Shown here piece by piece: positions 48,913 through 59,488 of a stretch of 64,000 nucleotides of DNA. Source of the stretch: Rhytidiadelphus loreus (Eukaryota > Streptophyta > Bryopsida > Hypnales > Hylocomiaceae). The stretch is from positions 45,178,760-45,242,759 of the forward strand of contig OX344762.1 of the NCBI GenBank assembly GCA_947034895.1, written 5' to 3'. The notes below the pieces were generated by a model. The model was given only the letters and a program-made list of their open reading frames with translations. It ran no database searches and was not told the DNA's origin. Made by a program: the position numbers and the translations under genes. Numbering within the stretch: position 1 is the stretch's first letter; each line of letters starts with the position of its first letter.

Positions 48913-51900
48913 TCATTGGTAGAAACCGAAAGTGGACGCATCTACGATAATTTGGCGAAAACCTCCAATGGACGACACCAACATGAGCAACGTTCCTAGG
49001 ATGATGATGATCCAGTTTATAATCCATGAAAATCCCCATTTCTTGGGCTTCACAATGCACAACCACATGATGCACGGCAACTGCACACAATCATCCCACC
49101 AGAAAAGTCCATCAGCAAGGTAGCTTCATTGCAAAACCCACAAAAAGTAAACCCCTAAACCCGCTACATATGTTACGACATTTCAGAAACAACATCATCC
49201 ACAGAACTCCAATAAAGTAACCAACACATAATTGCAACTCTTCCCAAAAGCGAAGTGTATTGATTCTCACCTAAAATAAAAACAATCTGAACATGAGAAC
49301 CTACAGTTGATTTTTACTAATAATAAGCCCGATCATCAGCTATAATCAGTAGTTCTTTCATACAAGGTCCACATAACACGTGCAAACTTGCGTTAGAACC
49401 CTATTACAATCGCCAACAAGATTGAGCAACAATAAAGTTCTGATGACAATAACCATCCTTAAATACTTACTCGGACACATCTCTAGGGTACACACTTCAA
49501 AACTTTCAGTAAAACAAGACTATTTTAGAAACCTTCGGCTAACGTCGTAAAGAAAATCCTTCCCATGATTCAAGAGAAGTCTCTTGACGATCATACAGAA
49601 GTCTCCATGTGATACAACAATCAATTTGTAGAATGAGCTGCGCTTTGTTTTGGGTTTGAATCCAAAGAGGGCGAGTGTGCTTACAAAGTACGTCGTGGGA
49701 GCGAAGGCAAAGCCACCAAAGAACCCAAGCAAAGCGCCAAAGAAGGGGAATGTCATGGCGATGAAAGCGGTGAAGGCCACATAGGTCGATCTGGTGACGA
49801 GCCGGAGTATCCTGGACGGCTTGAATTTCAACCGTAACACGAGAACGGACTCCAGCATGTCAAACACAGGCATGGCGTAGATCTGGTAACTCCCAATGAC
49901 GTGCACCACTACCATGAGATTCGCAACGGCCACCAGCCATTTGGGCGTGTTCACGTAGATGATGACGTTGTCCCCAACCTGCATGGGGGGTTCACTGATG
50001 TCAGTATTCGGAAATCACAGCATTCCTCGGAAAGAACTCCCAACCTTGCAATGCAACATCACAATCAGAGGAAGCAAGACTAGCCTTAACAGGTACTCAA
50101 TAAGAGATAGATTAGGTTTCCGAAACTATAATAGACTGATGGGTTAGGTTTCCGAAATTAAGATAGATGCATGATAGATTGATTATGTTTCTGAAACTAC
50201 GATAGCTAGATTGATAGAGTTTCCGAAACTATCATCGATTGCTCGAGTTTCTAAGAGTATGATCGATTGATTCTGTTTCTAAAAGTATAATAGATTCAGT
50301 TTCTAAAAGTATAATAGATTTGGTTGAGTTTCCGAAACTACGATAGATTGATTTCAGTTTCTGACCTGGTTGCCGTAAGCCCAGTAGCCGACGATGGCCA
50401 CCGGGAAGTAGCAAATGGCCACCACCATATAGGCCAGCACCACGCCTCTCCACATGGGGACCTTCGACGGTCGTTCCTTCGTGGACGGAATGGTGGCTTG
50501 AATCTCCAGCACCACGTTGTGCCCGGCGTACGCGAACGCCACGGTACCCAGCGCATTGAACGCCTCCATGATGTGACCCCCAGTAGTTCTATGCGGCCGC
50601 AAATGGTAGTCTGGCTTAGTGCTGCCCACCAGCGGCGGGATGCTGTGGCCCTTTGCCGCAGGAATGCACCACGCAATCGTCGAGTAACTGGGGACACACA
50701 CAGCAATTGCACGAAATTACACGAAATTAGGGTGATTTCCTCACAATCCCTGTTCCGAAGTTTTGCCAAACCTTGAAGGATTCGTTGTTTAAGACGCAAT
50801 CTGTCACCATAGCCAGAAAGCACTTTGCAAATAGCTTCGGAAAAATACAAGCGGGGGCCCAAAGCAACTGGGGACGCAAAGCAATTGCAAGACAATAGGG
50901 TTGTTTCCGCACAATTCCTGATCCAGAATTTTGCAAAAACTTCGCCGTCACTACAGCCAGGAAGCTCTGAGCAAACTACCTGAGGGACATGCAAGCGGCG
51001 GCGAGCGAGACGCCGGCGATGGAGTTGAAATTAGGCAGCTGCGCCAGGAGGAAATGGACGGAGGAAAAGATGGCGATGAAGGCGGTTGTATGATTGGTCA
51101 AGGGGCAGCTTCCTTTGCAGACGATTTTGTAGAATTGATGAAGGGAGAGTCCCCCTGTGACCATGTAGACGATGTCCACGCCGACCTCGACAACCAGTTG
51201 CTGCGGCACCACGATCCACAACCCCAGCTTCGGACCGAAAGCCTCCTGTCCGAGCTCGTGGTAGCGGTCGAAGCGCTTGCCTTCCACTATCTCGTGCATT
51301 TCCACCATTTGCCACAGAGTGTAGAGCGTGATCATCCAGGAGAGCACCAGCACCACCACTCCTGGGCCCCTGGGGACACAGAGCGACTCTCATCAGCACA
51401 AAACTTTGACACAGAAATCGCAAGAAATTGTGCACAGGTATAGCACGAATTCGTGCACAGAAGTCGCGCAAATTTCTACGCGAATTTGTATCCCGAAAGA
51501 GCACGAATTTTGGATTTTGGTGTGGGTTTACCATGAGAGGGCTACCATGGCGTAGGGCAAGCCCAGCACTCCGGCGCCCACCATCGCCGTAACATTGTGG
51601 AAAGTGGAGTACCACCACTTAGCGCGACGATCTCCGGTCACAGGCAACCAATCGTCCGCATTCTTCACCTTCTTGCTGTGTCCATTCTCCTGCATGTGGG
51701 TCTGTAACACATCAACACCACCATCAGGAGATTTGCCTTGAGATCGAACCGTCCTCCTCTGTTTCAGGAAAAAGATTCCCCCACAACCACAGACAGATAG
51801 CGTCCAAGCTACCACACGAAATTGCTGTATCGTTTCTTTGACCGAATAATATATCCACCGCAACTGTCGGGGTGTGGGAATTTCCCCGTTCTCTCCGAAA

Positions 51901-53271
51901 AATGCTTCGAAGCTTCGAAAATCGTTACCACGGAAGACTCTGTCAAACGGCTATACATGGGCAATTCCAACAGCGGAAGCACGCGGAAAAATCGTGACTC
52001 GCCGACGCTTCTTTCAAGCAAATGAGATGGAATTTTGCGGGTATCCGCACGTGGATGATATCTGTACCAACGTAAGAAGCACGATTGGACAGAAACTGGG
52101 GACACAACTGAGGACACCACCGCAAAAGCATACAACCCTGGTACATTCTCTCCACAGAACCCCCATAAAAAAAGATTGACGAGAAGCTTGTGAAAATTGA
52201 GATTCAAGTTCCGGTATCCATGCATGATCTACACTGAGCCCACCAAGCACTCAACGTGGCGAGGAGAAGGAGAGAAGTAGGTGGGAGCACAGCGAACTAC
52301 CGCAACACTACGGTGTGCACCTACTGGCACAGCTGCAAATCGGATAAATTCAAACAACGGACACGTCTGACATGTGCACGTGGGTTTATTAAACTCCAAA
52401 GCCAGAGGTTACACTTAAGCGAACCGATCACAACCGGGGTTCAGAGAGTCTCACACACAAACGGAAGGCAGGGACCTGCAGGCAGAGAATGGTCAATTGC
52501 AATTTCATACGAGCGAAACTAAAAACTCCCAACCTTCAAATGACTGCAACCGTAAATTTTAGACCCTTGTTCCATGGAACTCCACCGCCATCTTCTGCTA
52601 ATGTGTGCGCGCAACTTCCACCTTGACAACAAATGAATCTCTAGCGTTCAGAAAAATTAATCAAAACACTTTGAAAGCATGTGCAGGGATTCAGGCAACG
52701 ACTGCACCGTCTCCACCTGGAGTCTTACATGGTTGGGACGACGAATTGAGGAACTACAGGCTTTCACAAATAGAAAGATTTGGGTTGCGTGGGTTTGGGT
52801 TAGGTTCTCTCTTTTCTCTCTTCCCGTGCAGAATACCTAGTCGCCGATCACCTCCATTAATAATCCATCTCTCTACAACCGAAAATCACTAAAAACCACT
52901 AAAAAACAGATTATTTTTTATAAACACTAGTCACTGGAAGTCATAGCCAACGAATTTAAAACAACCACTCTCACCGGCCCCAAGATCACATGAGTGAAGC
53001 ACGAAGACCTGCAGACACACCCAGGATTTGAACTCTCGCTCCACACAAATACAAAGCACACGACCCCAAACAACCACACTACGACACGAGAATCTCCATT
53101 ACAAAACAGCAACCGACGACGCAGCTTCTTCAATTCGTCCCTGGACACACAAATTCAACAGGTTGCAAGCTTGCACTACCTCGAATGCCTGTTTGGTGGA
53201 CGGATTCTCGGGTGCCATGGGGGCTGCCATCGGTCACTGACACCAGACTCTCTAAAAAAAAATTCTCTGTG

Positions 53272-53322
<51 letters not shown>

Positions 53323-53697
53323 GAGAACCACTAAAAACCACAAAGAAGTATCCAAATCCTAGTCACTGGAAGCCATTGCCAACGAATTTCAAACAACTGC
53401 GCTCACTGGCAACTGGCAAAAAATCGCATGTGTGAGAATGCTCACCAATCCTAGACATACAGACACCCCCAGGATTCATACACACCAACACAAAGCAAAC
53501 GACTGCAAAAGACACACACACACACACACACACGCACTATTGCCAGATGAGAATCTCCATTCTATTACAAGACCAGCAACCGACAACACAGCTTCATCAA
53601 TTCGTCTCTGCACACAATTAAATTCAGACAAATGGCAAGTCCTACCTCGAATGCCTGTTGGGTGGACATATTCTCGGGCTCCGTGGGGGCTGCCATT
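48913..53697 (-). CDS. LHT: LHT-type amino acid transporter (lysine/histidine transporter-like), six exons
   Basis: A plasma-membrane, proton-coupled amino-acid importer of the AAAP family, judged by family. Coding exons on the minus strand: 53,647-53,697, 51,532-51,701, 50,980-51,369, 50,366-50,687, 49,685-49,978, 48,913-49,080; all introns are GT-AG. They join in frame to 465 codons including the stop, 464 aa against about 440-450 for typical LHTs. Landmarks: [84 protein letters not shown] (across a junction), [34 protein letters not shown], ending in [11 protein letters not shown]. About ten membrane segments are expected. All landmark residues are present and no stop interrupts, so it looks functional. 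The start used is MAAPTEPEN in the distal first exon; an alternative copy of that exon lies nearer. The gene is the only GC-richer coding island in the window. Confidence 0.93.
50075..50365. repeat. Minisatellite in LHT intron, shared with R tail
   Basis: About nine units of GTTTC(C/T)GAAACTA(T/C)(G/A)ATAGATTGATT, spaced 25-37 bp, fill the intron end. The last unit overlaps the splice donor (minus GTCAGAAACTG at 50,356-50,365). The first part, ACTAGCCTTAACAGGTACTC followed by AATAAGAGATAGATTAGG, aligns with the R unit tail at 30,527-30,640 and 43,797-43,872. Confidence 0.75.
53180..53230 (-). CDS. Alternative (duplicated) first exon of the LHT gene
   Basis: Seventeen codons, [17 protein letters not shown], followed by a GTAGTG donor in the same phase as the distal first exon ([23 protein letters not shown]). 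Either can splice to 51,701. It lies in the proximal unit of a tandem duplication and has a GA-rich run (53,275-53,317) just upstream. Which exon is used, or both, cannot be told here. Confidence 0.65.
53275..53317. repeat. (CT)n microsatellite
   Basis: About 21 CT units (GA on the gene strand) lying 45 bp upstream of the proximal first-exon ATG. GA runs near plant transcription starts are common. Confidence 0.95.
53512..53533. repeat. (AC)n microsatellite
   Basis: Eleven AC units in the first intron of the LHT gene, inside the distal duplication unit. Confidence 0.95.
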
Positions 53698-53921
53698 GGT
53701 AACTGACACCAGGCTCTCTCTCTCTCCTCGCTTTCTGTGCTTACGGATGAGAGCACATGTAAGCCCGCTTTCGCTCCAACGTGCAGCAGGAGTTCCACAA
53801 GGGAAATAAAAAGAAAGCGGCAATACTGATCTCACCAGCGGTACCAGCCAGAGAGACAGCCCAGCAGCGGTGTGGAGAAAACGAGGGCCGTGAAGAAGCT
53901 CTGAGCATCTTGCGTGGGTTG

Positions 53922-53931
53922 CTATTTATGC
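53922..53931 (-). promoter_or_regulatory. Putative TATA box of the LHT gene
   Basis: CATAAATAGC on the minus strand, about 225 nt upstream of the distal first-exon ATG (53,697), with GC-richer sequence above it. A start about 30 nt downstream would give a 5' UTR near 200 nt. CT-rich tracts lie between it and the ATG. Confidence 0.4.
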
Positions 53932-54100
53932 AAATCCGGCCTTGGGGAAGCATTGATTCAGTTTCGGGCTTTCGGCTGGAGCCATGAGCGAGGACGGAGC
54001 GAGCCAGGCTAGGAAGGAGGGGCCGCAGCTTTGGACGCGGAGGGCGCAACTGGTTTGACTGTAGACTGCGGCAGCTGCAGTCAGGCACGTACTCATGTGG

Positions 54101-54732
54101 GGTCGTTTTGTGATTGGGGCAGGGGAATATTGGCAGGTGCAACAATTTCTAAATTTCGGGCTAAAATTTGAGCTACACTTGAAAAGAAATGATTTTTATG
54201 ATCAATGGGAATGACGCAAGTGTTATTAGATTCGATTTCTTAACCCGGGAAAAACGCGACCCCCATGACGCAAGTCACCAAAATATTCGGTTTATTGGTG
54301 CAATAGGTGCAGCATTTCTTTCTTTGTACACTGGTAACAGTGAAAGGCAATTCTTGTAGCAAGCAAGCTTTTGGGGAACACTACATCATGTCGCCAGCAG
54401 GGAGAAATTTTGAGCCACATCAGACAGTATTTGAGGTTTATTTATTATACCTACAGTAGAGAAAATCATTGGCCTGATTCAAGTAGTCGGTCCTCCCAAT
54501 TTTGCTTGAAATAGCAATTTGTTTGAAGTACTAATCAACAGTTTGTCTATGATTGTTATTTTAAGCAGTCAACTATTTCCAAAAATGAATTGGATCATTT
54601 ATAACTATCTAGTGATTCTCCCCTACACTTTGACCACACGAGCAAGCATCAATGCTTCAAGAGGCTTTATCCCTACAACACTAAGAAAAAGTGGAACAAT
54701 TCCTCACAATTAGTAGCTTATGTCTGTCAATA
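54101..54732. other. Intergenic stretch upstream of the LHT gene
   Basis: AT-rich, with no repeat shared with the rest of the window and no convincing ORF (the 64-codon frame at 54,519-54,713 is not supported). ATGACGCAAGT occurs twice (54,210 and 54,266). Confidence 0.4.
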
Positions 54733-55161
54733 GGGGTAGTCACACCTTCTTCACTTTGCACTTGGAGAATGGAGAATGACAAGTTGGGGAGGGTTTGGAG
54801 GAGCCAATGGGAAGCCGTGGTGAGTGAAGAAGGTGTGACACCCCTAAAAGATGTGTTGAGAGTGGAGAATGAAAAAAGTGGAGAAGCAACTTACCTAAAC
54901 CTAAGATTAGACATAAAGTTGGAGGAAAATCGGCAACAACAAAGGTAAAGCGGCAATGAAAGGTAAAAGTGTAGAGCACAAAAGAATCTTCTTAAGTGCT
55001 TAAATCTTCCGCACTCCCAACCTTCACCTCAAGAGGTGAAGACTAGGAGTGTGGAAGATTTAAGCACTTAAGAAGATTCTACCAACATGAAGCCAACCCC
55101 AAGCCGCCACCTTTCCATTCTCCATTCTCCAAGTGCAAAGTGAAGAAGGTGTGACTACCCC
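54733..55161. mobile_element. 429-bp TA-flanked foldback element with internal hairpin
   Basis: Ends GGGGTAGTCACACCTTCTTC and its inverse form a TIR of about 46 bp with few mismatches. TA lies on both outer sides (54,731-54,732 and 55,162-55,163), as in Tc1/mariner-derived MITEs. A third partial copy of the end (GAAGAAGGTGTGACACCCCT) lies at 54,827-54,847. A 98-nt hairpin occupies 54,983-55,080. Confidence 0.75.
54983..55080. repeat. 98-nt near-perfect hairpin
   Basis: Arms AGAATCTTCTTAAGTGCTTA... and the inverse, with about four mismatches in 48 bp and a loop of AA between CACCTC and GAGGTG. It lies inside the foldback element. Confidence 0.85.
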
Positions 55162-55260
55162 TAATACAAAGCTTCTTCTCTTGCAACCCCAAATCAACAA
55201 AACAACATTCAGCTATAAGAAGAAGCTTGATTAATTTGTCCTTGTATAACTTACAGTGGG

Positions 55261-55743
55261 TTGTTGCATTGCATTTCAAGGAAGATCCTACATATACTTC
55301 CTCGCAATCTCTCTAAATCTACAGTAATGTACAGTACGTTAAAAGGCGAAGCTCCAGTCAATGCAAAGCAAAGCCTCCTCTCGTTTGATGACAGCACCAA
55401 AAAGAAAACAAAAAACAGACTCAATCTCATTGGAGAGAGACTCTTGTGCCATTGTTTTTTATTTAAATATATTTGTTGTGGATCAGTTTGTGTTGATGAA
55501 TCTGACCGGAGTTTTGCCAGCGATTCACTCACTTCAGTCAAGCGCGCGGGGACGGCGTCTCCTGTTTTAAGTCTTCGGTTTGTTTACGTCTCCGAGGAGT
55601 GCTTCCAGAAGGCCAATCTGAGGGGAACACCTGTTCCTATTGGGAACTGCAATGTAAGATTCATAGCTGAGGTTTCCAATTTTCCATACATGAGTCGATG
55701 CGTGAAATTGATGAATCTTCCCCTTTTGGGGGAGACAAACTGA
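55261..55743 (+). CDS. Open frame of unknown product (possible exon)
   Basis: A 160-codon frame in non-repetitive DNA. Its C-terminal half (about 55,500-55,650) is less AT-rich: ESDRSFASDSLTSVKRAG, then LRFVYVSEECFQKANLRG and TPVPIGNCN. GTAAGA follows at about 55,652, so a shorter exon ending at GNCN is possible. The N-terminal part (MLHCISRKILHILPRNLSK) is basic and could be chance. No family is recognised, and no partner exon is found downstream. Confidence 0.22.
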   Translation: MLHCISRKILHILPRNLSKSTVMYSTLKGEAPVNAKQSLLSFDDSTKKKTKNRLNLIGERLLCHCFLFKYICCGSVCVDESDRSFASDSLTSVKRAGTASPVLSLRFVYVSEECFQKANLRGTPVPIGNCNVRFIAEVSNFPYMSRCVKLMNLPLLGETN

Positions 55744-56460
55744 AATGATCTAGTCTCATTATTAATTTGTTGAATTTCTTTATATATATATTTATAACGT
55801 CACTGTTAAGTACTGTAGTTATATGAAATATTTATGACATTACTTTTAAATAGTTTAAATTTGAAATTCAATGAAATTTACAACCTGCTACAGGAATTAT
55901 AATGGTGTCTGATAATTGTTCAGTTCCTTTTTGGAGTGGGTCCAATGATAATGCTCTTATTAGAGCTAACTATTAACCCCTCACTAGCCAAGGGGACGAA
56001 AAGTGTCCATTGTGAATTTAAAAAAGAACCACAATCAAAAATCATCCAGGAAAGCGATCCAAGTACTCGATTTCAGATTTTGATGTTGCACTTGCTATAC
56101 AATGAAGCTAATCACGCATTTCAACGGTGAAGACATCAGAGTCCACCTTGATTTATGTGTTCAACAATGTTTTTGGAGCCTAGTGTTTTGTTTTGTTTTT
56201 CTTAAACAAACAAGCAATTCCCATTGAAAGAAAGAACAGTACATCGAACCAGAGGACAAACCTCGGCGAGCACTTTTACATTTTCAGAGAACTAAAGCAA
56301 GAGACGAGAGCTCAAAGACAACCCCCACAAAACCAAAACCAATACTATTTGTTTTTTGTTTTTTTTGAAACAAATGAATGAACCTTCATTGCAGAGAACA
56401 GATACAAAAACCACCAGGCCAAAGGCCGGTCAAAAAGAACCAGAGAGCCAAAATGAGAAA
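55744..56460. other. AT-rich stretch; LINE 3' tail at its right end
   Basis: No convincing coding sequence from 55,744 to about 56,350. The part from 56,350 to 56,460 reads on the minus strand as the untranslated 3' tail of the LINE fragment (GGCCTTTGGCCTGGTGG, then TTCATTCATTTGTTTC). Confidence 0.4.
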
Positions 56461-56770
56461 CTAATGAAAATGGCAAGGAATCGGCCTTTGCAGATTCCAA
56501 CTAATCTCATCGCCAATCCTAAATGCCACCACTGAAGAGTGAGTCCAGATGGTGTCAAAATGGATCCAAATCCTACAAGCACGTTGGGGACTATCTTTAG
56601 CTTGGGTCATCGCTTTGCGAAACGAAGCACGCCCTGCATCAAGAAGTCCTTCCCAAATAGCACTATGAATCCTAGTTGTGTGCCATTGATCTTGTGAGAA
56701 AACCTTGCCATTGCGGGAGACCCAAATGGTCGAGAGAGTTAAACCACGGAGGATGTGCCAAATAGTGCCA
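56461..56770 (-). pseudogene. LINE ORF2 C-terminal fragment
   Basis: About 100 codons on the minus strand, stop at 56,461-56,463. It reads WHILRGLTLSTIWVSRNGKV, then FSQDQWHTTRIHSAIWEGLL, DAGRASFRKAM and, near the end, AFRIGDEISWN. The RG..L..IW..RN..VF...W pattern is the extreme C-terminus of plant LINE reverse-transcriptase proteins, beyond the zf-RVT region. The 5' part is missing: an A-rich joint lies at 56,770-56,788. This is the usual 5'-truncated LINE insertion. The rest of ORF2 and ORF1 are absent. Confidence 0.6.
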
Positions 56771-56829
56771 AAAAAAACAAAAAAAACATACTATTTGAGG
56801 ACTCCCATCTTGGGCAACCTCTGCTTCTA

Positions 56830-57160
56830 TTTGATTTCAAGGTGAAATCAAGATCTAGAAAATTTGGTTTGTAACCATGTATTGTCGAAATGCCTCAAAA
56901 AGACTTCCACCTTATTAGGATACAATTAGCATAATTTCAAAGTTTTCAACCATGCTGTCTGGACATGGTTAGTGAATGCCACCCAAAGTGCCTACTCCAA
57001 CTTGTGCTTGGGCCAAGGATCGTCATTGAAGTACCTTGTGTTCTTGTTGAGTTAGGAGAGCCAGATTACTGAGCCACGAAAGAATGACCACATTGTGTTC
57101 CCTTCTTTCAAGTGTCTTGGAAGCTTAACTCTCAAGAGACATTATTGTCAAGTAAGGGTA
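56830..57160 (-). pseudogene. Second, older LINE C-terminal relic
   Basis: Minus-strand translation gives MWSFFRGSVIWLS(stop)LNKNTRYF, DPWPKHKLE(stop)ALWVAFTNH, VQTAWLKTLKL and YPNKVEVFLRHFDNTW. It has the same (R)G..(I/L)W(L)...N..(V/Y)F...W layout as the neighbouring fragment, with three in-frame stops. Decayed and non-functional; the link to LINEs is by pattern only. Confidence 0.4.
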
Positions 57161-57540
57161 GGCCAACGACAAGCATTAGTGGGGACTTCAAGAGCGGAGT
57201 AAAGGCAAAATTCCAAGCATGCCTAGTTTTCATGCATTAATAGAATCTATGTAACATAGTCTCATTGAGTCTGGCTTGGCAGCATGTGCACATCACAAAT
57301 ATGTTGGGAGCGATTTGTTACCGCCAACAATTAATTGCAATTGCGCAATGATAGACAGACCACAAAACCCAACCTCCTTCTAGGATCATGCCTTGCTCCA
57401 CACTTTGTACCACCTAGGTTGGAAATTTGCATCAATTGCACTATGCCATTTGTCTACAATTGGACGGATGAGAGAGGATTGGTTTGTAAGTAAGGACCCA
57501 CCAAGTTTGGTAGTATAAGCGTGGAGATGCTTGGATTTTG

Positions 57541-58584
57541 AGATTTAGACATCCGCACGTCTGTACTGACGTTTTTCTACGTCTGCAAGGACGTCTTGAA
57601 ACTTGCGTCCCGCGCAGACATGCCAAAAACATCGAAAATCTGGCCGAACATCACAAGTTTTTCGCCAGACATCACAAAAAACATGGGTCAACAGGGTCCT
57701 AAAAAATCGCCATGTGGCTGCCACCAAAGTGCCACACATGCGCGGGAAGCCATGTAGGATTTTTTTCCATCCATGCCCGTCCATGACGTGGCATCTGAGG
57801 TGGCATCTGACATTGCATTTAGTAAGGATGATGTGGCATGCCACGTCAGCACATTTCTTTGCCACGTCAACACATCTTCCTGTTGTTTAAGAAATTTAAT
57901 ATTGTTTTTGAAGACATCAACTTAGACGTCTAGACGTTTTGAAAGACATCAATTTAGACATCTAGACGTTTTGAAAGACATCAACTTAGACATCTAGACG
58001 TTTTCTAAGACATCACCTTAGACGTCTAGACGTTTTCTAAGACATCATTGTAGATGTCTAGACATTTATTGAGACGTCAACTTAAACATCTAGATGTTGT
58101 GGGATGTCATTGTAGATGTCCTAATTTCACCATAAATATTTCTTGCAACGTCCAATATGATTTAGAAGAACAAAATGATGTCACTTTTGACATTTATGTG
58201 GTCAAATGTGCTATTTGGCATAATGTCAATATGGACAATTACACAAGTCCTACATAATGCACATCCAAATTTCATAATATACAATACAACATTTCATATA
58301 TAATACACCATATATAATATACCATACATAATATACCATATACAATACATAATATGCCATACAAAATACACTATATTAAGAATTATATCATATGACTCCA
58401 AATGTATTTCAAAAATGTCCAATACAACATGCCATACATAGTACACCATATACAATACAAAATACACCATACAAAATACACCAAACAAAATACACCATAT
58501 TTGGATATTATAGTACATGACTTAAAAGCCACTTGATGTGATTATATAGAGAGGAGAAGACAACCTCATTATACAAGAGGGATG
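57541..58584. repeat. CACTA-type subterminal repeat region with 32-bp tandem units
   Basis: Dense copies of short motifs. 57,541-57,900 has GACGT/ACGTC words and paired ATGTGGCATGCCACGTCAGC-type blocks. 57,912-58,110 holds six to seven units of about 32 bp around AGACATC.ACTTAGAC.TCTAGACGTTTT. Similar units recur at 59,810-59,965 and 62,335-62,710. 58,255-58,505 is a degenerate ATATACCATA-type tract. Many short subterminal repeats next to CACTA ends are typical of that superfamily. The outer end of this element was not found. Confidence 0.55.
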
Positions 58585-59010
58585 CACTAGTAGAAAATGA
58601 TGTCCAGATCAACAGGAAATCATCAACTTTTTGTTAATTTGGGCACTGTATCGACCATTTTCACAATTTTTTGTTGATTTGGCATAAGGTAACAAAATGG
58701 TTACAATTTTTTGTTAATTTTGGTAACACAATGTCCAAATGAACAAAACTGTGAACACTTTTTTGTTCATATTCACAAGTTTTTGTTGATTTGGCACGAG
58801 CAACAAAATGGTCATTTTTTTTGTTGATTTCAGTAGTCCAATGTCCAAATCAACAACATAATCAACACTTTTTTTGTTTATTTAGACTTACAAAAGTTTG
58901 AAATATTTTTTCGTCATTTGGACAATGTTTAAATCCCCACGATTAAATTCTATGTACAATTTTCATTTAATTTAACTCTAAATCATTCACATTTCTGTGT
59001 TTTTTGAAGT

Positions 59011-59359
59011 CAGCAGACTTTGGTGGCCGTTTCGGCACAGTAAAATACTTTTTTTGAAGAAAATTTGAACTAATAAAAGTTATAAAATTAAACTATCTTT
59101 CACCTCCAAAAATCCGTTTGAGATTTGGAGTCTTAAATCAAAAGTTATGGACAAAATTCAGAGCAGGGTTGAAATGAACTTTTTTTTTGACATTTTTAAA
59201 CACCCGCTCTGAATTTTGTCCATAACTTTTGATTTAAGACTCGAAATCTCAAACGGATTTTTGGAGGTGAAAGATAGTTTAATTTTACAACTTTTATTAG
59301 TTCAAAGTTTCTTCAAAAAAAGTGTTTTACTATGCCTAAACGGCCACCAAAGTCTGCTG
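59011..59359. repeat. Long inverted repeat (foldback) inside the CACTA element
   Basis: Arms of about 165 bp starting CAGCAGACTTTGGTGGCCG, with a short centre near 59,180-59,190. Includes AAATCAAAAGTTATGGACAA in the left arm and its inverse on the right. Transcribed, it would form a long, nearly perfect hairpin. Confidence 0.9.
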
Positions 59360-59426
59360 TTCTTACCAAAAAAATGAAAAAACAATATAAATGTAATTCT
59401 AACTCGCACGTATTCATATGGATTTT

Positions 59427-59488
59427 GGGGTGGCTCAATGGTTAGAGCCTTGGACCTCAACCGTGAGGTCCAAGGTTCATACCCCCAC
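59427..59488 (+). other. tRNA-like segment (SINE-head type)
   Basis: GGGGTGGCTCAATGGTTAGA, a strong anticodon-like stem (TTGGACCTCA and its inverse), and B-box-like GGTTCATACC then CCCCAC. The D arm is GCTC/GAGC. It resembles the tRNA-derived head of plant SINEs; the acceptor stem is imperfect, so a working tRNA is unlikely. Confidence 0.55.

Larger units (their letters stand above)
52870..53720. repeat. Tandem duplication of LHT first-exon region
   Basis: Two units of about 400-450 bp: 52,870-53,270 and 53,318-53,720. Shared landmarks are CTAGTCACTGGAAG.CAT.G, CCAACGAATTT, CCAGGATT, the exon itself and CACTGACACCAG/AACTGACACCAG. CT runs separate the units. Confidence 0.8.

Noticed and set aside
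50338..50994. Long frames overlapping the transporter (218 aa minus at 50,338-50,994; 195 aa minus at 51,031-51,618; 170 aa plus at 50,931-51,443)
   Set aside because: They cross introns or read the exons out of frame; the spliced LHT frame explains the region fully.
53432..53835. 125-aa plus and 119-aa minus frames
   Set aside because: They span microsatellites, the duplicated first exon and the 5' flank; no coding signal beyond the 17-codon exon.
57912..58110. CRISPR-like array
   Set aside because: The 32-bp units are adjacent and degenerate with no unique spacers, in a plant nuclear context.
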